Below are positions 59,297 to 64,000 of a stretch of 64,000 bases of DNA, piece by piece (the first letter of the stretch is position 1; each line of letters begins with the position of its first letter). Made by a program: the position numbers and the translations under genes. A model generated the notes under the pieces. The model was not told the DNA's origin. It saw only the letters and a list, made by a program, of their open reading frames with translations, and did no database searches. The stretch comes from Chitinophagales bacterium (lineage in GTDB: Bacteria; Bacteroidota; Bacteroidia; Chitinophagales; Saprospiraceae): NCBI GenBank assembly GCA_017303475.1, contig JAFLBO010000003.1, forward strand, positions 62,001-126,000, in the 5' to 3' direction.

Positions 59297-61069
59297 ATGT
59301 ACAAAATTCAGCTCCTTTTCGTCGCTCTCTTCTTTTCAATCACCGCCTTTTCCCAACACAAATATGATTATATCTGGTGGGTAGGATATGGCTCTAACAA
59401 CCCTGCCAATCATTTCGGCGGCACCAAGTTTGATTTTAATCAGAACGAAGTGGATGTGTCCTTTTATCCATTGCCGGATCAATATGCAATTGGCATGCCC
59501 TGTAGTATTTCGGATGAAAACGGCAATCTGCAATTTTCGAGTAATGGCTGCAAAATTGTCAATTTTAACAATGAAATAATGGAAAATGGAGCAGACTTAA
59601 GCCCTGGAATATACCATGACTGGGTGTGTGATGAATCTCCATTTTATTACAGTTCATATCAGGATATGTTGATCCTGCCACGGCCCGGGCATCCGGGGAG
59701 GTACGTATATTTTCATCATACTACGGAACAAGACATCAGCAGTGGTAAAATACTGTACTCCGAAGTAGATATGAACGCCAACAATGGCCAGGGAAAAGTG
59801 ATTGATAAAAACCATCTGCTGCGGGGACCTGTGACACAAGAAGGGGTAATTAATGCCGTAAAACACGCCAACGGACGAGACTGGTGGGTCCTGATTCCGG
59901 AAGCAGAGGTCAATATTTACAATTTTTATCTGCTGACGCCCGACACCATATTGGGCCCCTTAACACAAAATTGGGAAGACAGCGAAGCTGCCCTTTATCA
60001 CAAAGCAGCCTGGAATAGCTTCGTTTCTCCGGACGGGAAAAAATTTGGCCATGTAACTCTGACCTGGGTAGACGGGGTAAATCGTTTCAACCGCATTTTT
60101 TTATACGATTTTGATCGTTGTACGGGCGCCTTGTCCAACCGGCAAATCCTTAAAGTGGATGATCCGGAGGTGTATGCCTCCTGGGCGCATATTTCGCCCA
60201 ATTCCAGGTATATGTACTTTCAGATTGCACAAAACAAACTATTCCAGTATGATTTGCAAGCGCCGGATCTGGAAGCCTCCGGGCTTCTGGTTGCTGAGCA
60301 CGATGGATTCACCACCCCGCTTGGTTTTTCCACCGCTTTTCATGCCATGGCAACCGCCCCGAATGGCAAAATATACATGTGTACCACCAGTGGGACATAC
60401 TATTATAACACCATTCATTCGCCAAACAAACGGGGCGCTGCCTGTGATTTTCGACAGCATGATCTGGAATTGCCCACGGTTAGTAATAATTTAATGCCGC
60501 TTTACCCCAATTTTCGCCTTGGCCCTGTAGATGGCAGCTCTTGCGACACCCTGGGTATAAACAACAATCCAGTGGCTGATTTTCGATGGGAGCAAAAGGA
60601 CACCCTTTCTCCTTTGATAGTTGATTTTACAGACCTTTCTTATTTTGAGCCGGAGTATTGGTCGTGGAATTTTGGCGATGGGGAAATGAGCCAGGATACC
60701 AGCCCGGTTCACCAATTCAATGCTCCAGGTATTTATGATGTTTGTCTTACGGTAGGCAATGCAAATCAGACTGATTTTATTTGTAAAGAGATAGAAATCA
60801 AGCTGGTACATACCCAGAACATCAAAGATGTATTTGGGTTATTACTCATGTGGCCCAATCCGGTATCAGACAGGTTACACCTTCAGATGGCAGGCAACGT
60901 TGGGCATTTACAGGTGTACAATGCCACCGGGCAGCTGGTGACGCAAAGCCAGTTAAATGAATTGCAGGAAGAGGTATCCATAGATGTTCAGGGGTATCCG
61001 TCGGGTCTGTATTTTGTAAGTCTTCATACGAAGGATCGGGTTTTAAGTGGTAAGTTTAGGAAAAACTAA
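59297..61069 (+). CDS. PKD-domain T9SS cargo protein, copy 1
   Basis: A 590-residue secreted protein. The signal peptide (LLFVALFFSITAFSQ) is followed by a beta-propeller-like region (residues 20-410, with repeated F-S-S-N-G and ISPNSRYMYFQIAQNK stretches). One PKD domain sits near residues 425-505 (VADFRWEQKDTLSPLIVDFTD; WSWNFGDGEMSQDTSPVH), and a type A T9SS sorting domain closes it (WPNPVSDRLHLQM to VLSGKFRKN). It is the same length as copy 2 and nearly identical in its middle. The function is probably adhesion or binding; no catalytic motif is seen. Confidence 0.85.
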   Translation: MYKIQLLFVALFFSITAFSQHKYDYIWWVGYGSNNPANHFGGTKFDFNQNEVDVSFYPLPDQYAIGMPCSISDENGNLQFSSNGCKIVNFNNEIMENGADLSPGIYHDWVCDESPFYYSSYQDMLILPRPGHPGRYVYFHHTTEQDISSGKILYSEVDMNANNGQGKVIDKNHLLRGPVTQEGVINAVKHANGRDWWVLIPEAEVNIYNFYLLTPDTILGPLTQNWEDSEAALYHKAAWNSFVSPDGKKFGHVTLTWVDGVNRFNRIFLYDFDRCTGALSNRQILKVDDPEVYASWAHISPNSRYMYFQIAQNKLFQYDLQAPDLEASGLLVAEHDGFTTPLGFSTAFHAMATAPNGKIYMCTTSGTYYYNTIHSPNKRGAACDFRQHDLELPTVSNNLMPLYPNFRLGPVDGSSCDTLGINNNPVADFRWEQKDTLSPLIVDFTDLSYFEPEYWSWNFGDGEMSQDTSPVHQFNAPGIYDVCLTVGNANQTDFICKEIEIKLVHTQNIKDVFGLLLMWPNPVSDRLHLQMAGNVGHLQVYNATGQLVTQSQLNELQEEVSIDVQGYPSGLYFVSLHTKDRVLSGKFRKN

Positions 61070-61092
61070 GCGCATGATGGGGATTTTCTCTC

Positions 61093-61150
61093 TGGTCACA
61101 AACTGGTCAGCATCTGCCAAATTTGTGGTACTCCGATAATTTTTTTCAAA
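61093..61150 (+). repeat. Duplicated tail of the beta-helix gene
   Basis: The stretch reading CTGGTCAGCATCTGCCAAA... up to GATAATTTTTTTCAAAC copies the last codons, the stop and the 3' flank of the beta-helix gene (about 59107-59152) with few changes. It marks the border of a duplicated unit. Confidence 0.8.
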
Positions 61151-61154
61151 CTTC

Positions 61155-61185
61155 TGCCCTCTGCCTAATAGTCAGGCAGAGGGCA
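61155..61185. repeat. 12-bp perfect hairpin upstream of copy 2
   Basis: TGCCCTCTGCCT (61155-61166) pairs with 61174-61185 over 7 nt. It takes the place of the 40-bp inverted repeat found upstream of copy 1. Confidence 0.75.
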
Positions 61186-61200
61186 AATTCCATTTCTGCC

Positions 61201-62973
61201 ATGCAAAAAATACTGCCCATTTTCGCTGCGCTAACCCTTTCAATCACCGCCTTTTCCCAACACAAATATGATTATATCTGGTGGGTAGGATATGGCTCTA
61301 ACAACCCTGCCAATCATTTTGGCGGCACCAAGTTTGATTTTAATCAGAACGATGTGGATGTTTCTTTTTATCCATTGCCTGACAAATTTGGTTTTGGCAT
61401 GCCTTGCAGTATTTCGGACGAAAACGGCAATCTGCAATTTTCGAGTAATGGCTGCAGAATTGTCAATTTTAACAATGAAGTAATCGAAAACGGAGATGAT
61501 TTGAGCCCCGGAATATACCATGATTGGGTGTGTGATGAATCTCCATATTATTACGATGCCGCTCAAGATATGCTGATTCTGCCACGGCCAGGGCATCCGG
61601 GCAGATACGTATATTTTCATCCTTCTACGGAGCAAAATATTAGCAGTGGTAAAATATTGTACTCCGAAGTAGATATGAACGCCAATAATGGTCAGGGCAA
61701 GGTGATTGATAAAAACCATCTGCTTAGGGGACCGGTGACAAAGGAAGGCATAATTAATGCCGTAAAACACGCCAACGGACGAGACTGGTGGGTCCTGATT
61801 CCGGAAGCAGAGGTCAATATTTACAATTTTTACCTGCTGACCCCCGATACCATAATGGGGCCTTTAACACAAAATCTGGAAGATAGCGAAGCTGCCCTTT
61901 ATCCTAAAGCAGCCTGGAATAGCTTTGTTTCTCCGGACGGGAAAAAATTTGGCCATGTAACCCTGACCTGGGTAGACGGGGTAAATCGTTTCAACCGCAT
62001 TTTTTTATACGATTTTGATCGTTGTACAGGCGCCTTGTCCAACCGGCAAATCCTTAAAGTGGATGATCCGGAGGTGTTTGCCTCTTGGGCGCATATTTCG
62101 CCCAACTCCAGGTACATGTATTTTCAGATAGCGCAAAACAAACTATACCAGTATGACTTGCAGGCGCCGGATCTGGAAGCCTCCAGGCTTCTGATTGCTG
62201 AGCACGACGGGTTTACAACACCGCTTGGTTTTTCCACCGCTTTTTTTGGTATGGCAACCGCCCCGAATGGCAAAATATACATGTGTACCACCAGCGGGAC
62301 GTACTATTATCACACCATTCATTCACCTAATAAACGGGGCACTGCCTGTGATTTTCGACAGCATGATCTGGAATTACCCACGGTTAGCGATAATTTAATG
62401 CCGCTTTACCCCAATTTTCGTCTTGGCCCAGTAGATGGAAGCTCATGTGACACCCTGGGTATAAACAACAATCCGGTAGCAGATTTTCGATGGGAGCAAA
62501 AGGACACCCTTTCTCCTTTGATAGTTGACTTTACAGATCTTTCCTATTTTGAACCGGAGTATTGGTCGTGGAATTTTGGTGACGGAGAAATGAGCCAGGA
62601 TACCAGCCCGGTTCACCAATTCAATGCTCCAGGTATTTATGATGTTTGTCTTACGGTAGGCAATGCAAATCAGACTGATTTTATTTGTAAAGATATAAAA
62701 ATCAATCTTTTACATGATAAAAATATTAATTATGTGTTTGATGCATTATTGCTATCCCCTAATCCGGTTTCGGATATGTTGCATCTTCAGATTTCAGGTA
62801 ATACAGGTAAACTGCAAATTTTTAATGCAACCGGTCAGATTTTATCGCAAATGACAATTGCTGAACCGGAAGAACAGGTTTCTGTAAATGTTTTCGGGTA
62901 TCCTCCTGGGTTATTTTTTGTAAACCTTCAAACACAAGAGCGGGTGTTAAGTGGGAGATTCATTAAAAATTAG
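61201..62973 (+). CDS. PKD-domain T9SS cargo protein, copy 2
   Basis: A 590-residue paralogue of the protein at 59297. The ATG at 61201 (MQKILPIFAALTLSITAFSQ) starts the signal peptide; a longer frame upstream is only the duplicated tail. From about residue 20 to 510 it is almost identical to copy 1, and the whole PKD domain (VADFRWEQKDTLSPLIVDFTD) matches exactly, while the signal peptide and sorting domain (SPNPVSDMLHLQIS to VLSGRFIKN) differ. This points to recent duplication or gene conversion. Confidence 0.86.
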   Translation: MQKILPIFAALTLSITAFSQHKYDYIWWVGYGSNNPANHFGGTKFDFNQNDVDVSFYPLPDKFGFGMPCSISDENGNLQFSSNGCRIVNFNNEVIENGDDLSPGIYHDWVCDESPYYYDAAQDMLILPRPGHPGRYVYFHPSTEQNISSGKILYSEVDMNANNGQGKVIDKNHLLRGPVTKEGIINAVKHANGRDWWVLIPEAEVNIYNFYLLTPDTIMGPLTQNLEDSEAALYPKAAWNSFVSPDGKKFGHVTLTWVDGVNRFNRIFLYDFDRCTGALSNRQILKVDDPEVFASWAHISPNSRYMYFQIAQNKLYQYDLQAPDLEASRLLIAEHDGFTTPLGFSTAFFGMATAPNGKIYMCTTSGTYYYHTIHSPNKRGTACDFRQHDLELPTVSDNLMPLYPNFRLGPVDGSSCDTLGINNNPVADFRWEQKDTLSPLIVDFTDLSYFEPEYWSWNFGDGEMSQDTSPVHQFNAPGIYDVCLTVGNANQTDFICKDIKINLLHDKNINYVFDALLLSPNPVSDMLHLQISGNTGKLQIFNATGQILSQMTIAEPEEQVSVNVFGYPPGLFFVNLQTQERVLSGRFIKN

Positions 62974-63041
62974 TAAACATCCAGCTCCCAAATTCCTTTC
63001 GAAGGAAGTCTAATGTTATACTTGGTGTGCTTTTTTGCAAC

Positions 63042-63515
63042 ATGGTACTTTGGGAACAAAACCTGAAAACTGTATTGCAAATACAGTTGGGCCTGCTGGC
63101 AACAGGCTTGCCCCTCACTGAAACTCAGCAAATCACGATGCAGGCTATTGCCAACCAGTGCCGATATGAAGGAGGTTATGGCGTTTTACTTGCCCGCCAG
63201 ATGGTTCCCGGACAGACATACGACGATGAAGTCCTGTGTTCAGCGCGTGGCAGGTCAGAAAGCAAGACACTGTCATCCACTTTCACTGTATTCCCAAATC
63301 CGGCAAGCGATTATATACAGCTTAACGCGGGTAATCATGCCTCTGCAGGTACGATAGATTTGATCAATGCTCTCGGGCAAGTGGTACGTACCTACACTTG
63401 GGAGGGCTCCGAAACCCGGCTGAACATTGCGGATGTACCCAATGGCGCCTACTACCTGAATATTCGTGCGCAAGGTTTTGCTCCACAGGTGCAACAAGTA
63501 GTGATACTCCGTTAA
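63042..63515 (+). pseudogene. Remnant C-terminus of a beta-helix-type T9SS protein
   Basis: The fragment (158 residues from the ATG at 63042, or from a GTG at 63027) has no signal peptide. It begins WEQNLKTVLQIQLGLL and aligns with the helical end of the beta-helix protein (YEQNQKVLNALAIQ): shared EQN-K, ET and AIA-QC positions. It then ends in a T9SS domain (FPNPASDYIQLNAG to QQVVILR). It looks like the tail of a lost gene copy. Confidence 0.65.
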
Positions 63516-63581
63516 TTCTTTTACATTGTTCAACAGGTTTGCCGCCGATACCCATTTCGGCGGCAAACCAATCTCAAGGTT

Positions 63582-64000
63582 ATGCTGGCGATTAAAAAAG
63601 CACTTTTGCTCCTGATAATATTGTTACCGCTGATTCTCTGTGCTCAAAATCATGACTATATCTGGGTGTATGGCTATTTAAATAACCCTGATACTAGTTC
63701 CAAAGTGGGCGGAGCAGTGATTGATTTTAAGCAGCGTCCTCCGTTGCACTACAAGCAGACCAGGGAATTAAACTTTGATCTATTTTGTGCCAGTTGTGCA
63801 GATTCGATGGGTAATATGTTGTTCTATTCAAATGGTATCAGGATCCATAATTATTTGAATCAACTAATCGAGAACGGGGATACCATTAACCCTGGTACGA
63901 TCTGGCAAAGCAATCAAAATCTAGGGTATCCATCACCTTTTGGCGGGTTTGCATTGCCTGCACCGGGAAAGGAAAATTGTTATTTCTTGTTTCATCTGCC
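63582..64000 (+). CDS. Third PKD-protein paralogue, partial (runs off window)
   Basis: The frame starts at ATG 63582 and stays open to the window end (139 codons seen). The signal peptide is KKALLLLIILLPLILCAQ. Next, HDYIWVYGYLNNP, GGAVIDFKQ, MLFYSNGIRIHN and IENGDTINPGTIW align with YDYIWWVGYGSNNP, GGTKFDF, LQFSSNGCKIVN and MENGADLSPGIY of copies 1 and 2. It is clearly more diverged than those two are from each other. The C-terminus is outside the window. Confidence 0.8.
   Translation, partial: MLAIKKALLLLIILLPLILCAQNHDYIWVYGYLNNPDTSSKVGGAVIDFKQRPPLHYKQTRELNFDLFCASCADSMGNMLFYSNGIRIHNYLNQLIENGDTINPGTIWQSNQNLGYPSPFGGFALPAPGKENCYFLFHL

Overview
The window comes from a member of the Bacteroidota, most like a Saprospiria/Chitinophagia-type free-living heterotroph. 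The evidence is a SusC/SusD pair, several proteins ending in type IX secretion (T9SS) sorting domains, ECF sigma/FecR genes, TAnnTTTG-type -7 boxes upstream of genes, little Shine-Dalgarno signal, and ASPIC/UnbV-VCBS proteins. No rRNA, tRNA, CRISPR array or prophage was seen.

Layout. 1-6600: an LTA-synthase-like membrane sulfatase (+), then on the minus strand an ATP-grasp protein and a large VCBS/FG-GAP lipoprotein. 6.7-15.4 kb: a glycan-uptake locus (SusD, SusC, NagB-deacetylase fusion) facing a divergent LacI regulator, with two 16-bp palindromic operators between them, then a lone paaC. 15.4-20.9 kb: LD-carboxypeptidase, two GH13 amylase-family enzymes and a GNAT acetyltransferase. 20.9-21.45 kb: a gene-free element bounded by 17-bp inverted repeats.

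21.5-35.3 kb is an assimilatory sulfate-reduction operon read on the minus strand: DUF4395 protein, APS/PAPS reductase, CysD, CysN, siroheme methyltransferase, CysJ, a TonB-dependent receptor, a DUF2490 protein, CysI, and a CysG-N/TauE fusion. Upstream of it lie two consecutive short reading frames, each with six consecutive Cys codons and each followed by a strong intrinsic terminator. Each also carries a segment complementary to the 5' arm of its own terminator, 12 nt after the Cys run. This looks like a tandem cysteine-responsive transcription attenuator and is the most interesting system in the window.

35.4-56 kb is mostly housekeeping or singletons: an OMP, a double-AAA CbbX-like ATPase, FolE, a fused peptide ABC ATPase, an M16 protease, a tiny secreted peptide, a protein of unknown family, ECF sigma/FecR, Crp/Fnr, a secreted peptidylarginine-deiminase-like T9SS protein, SerS and Rho. 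56.2-64 kb is a recently amplified cluster of T9SS cargo: a beta-helix-like protein with a frameshifted N-terminus, two near-identical 590-residue PKD proteins, a remnant C-terminus, and a third paralogue running off the right edge.

Intergenic spaces are rich in short-period repeats (7-, 8- and 9/10-bp units), often touching start or stop codons, and in long inverted repeats with arms up to 45 bp.
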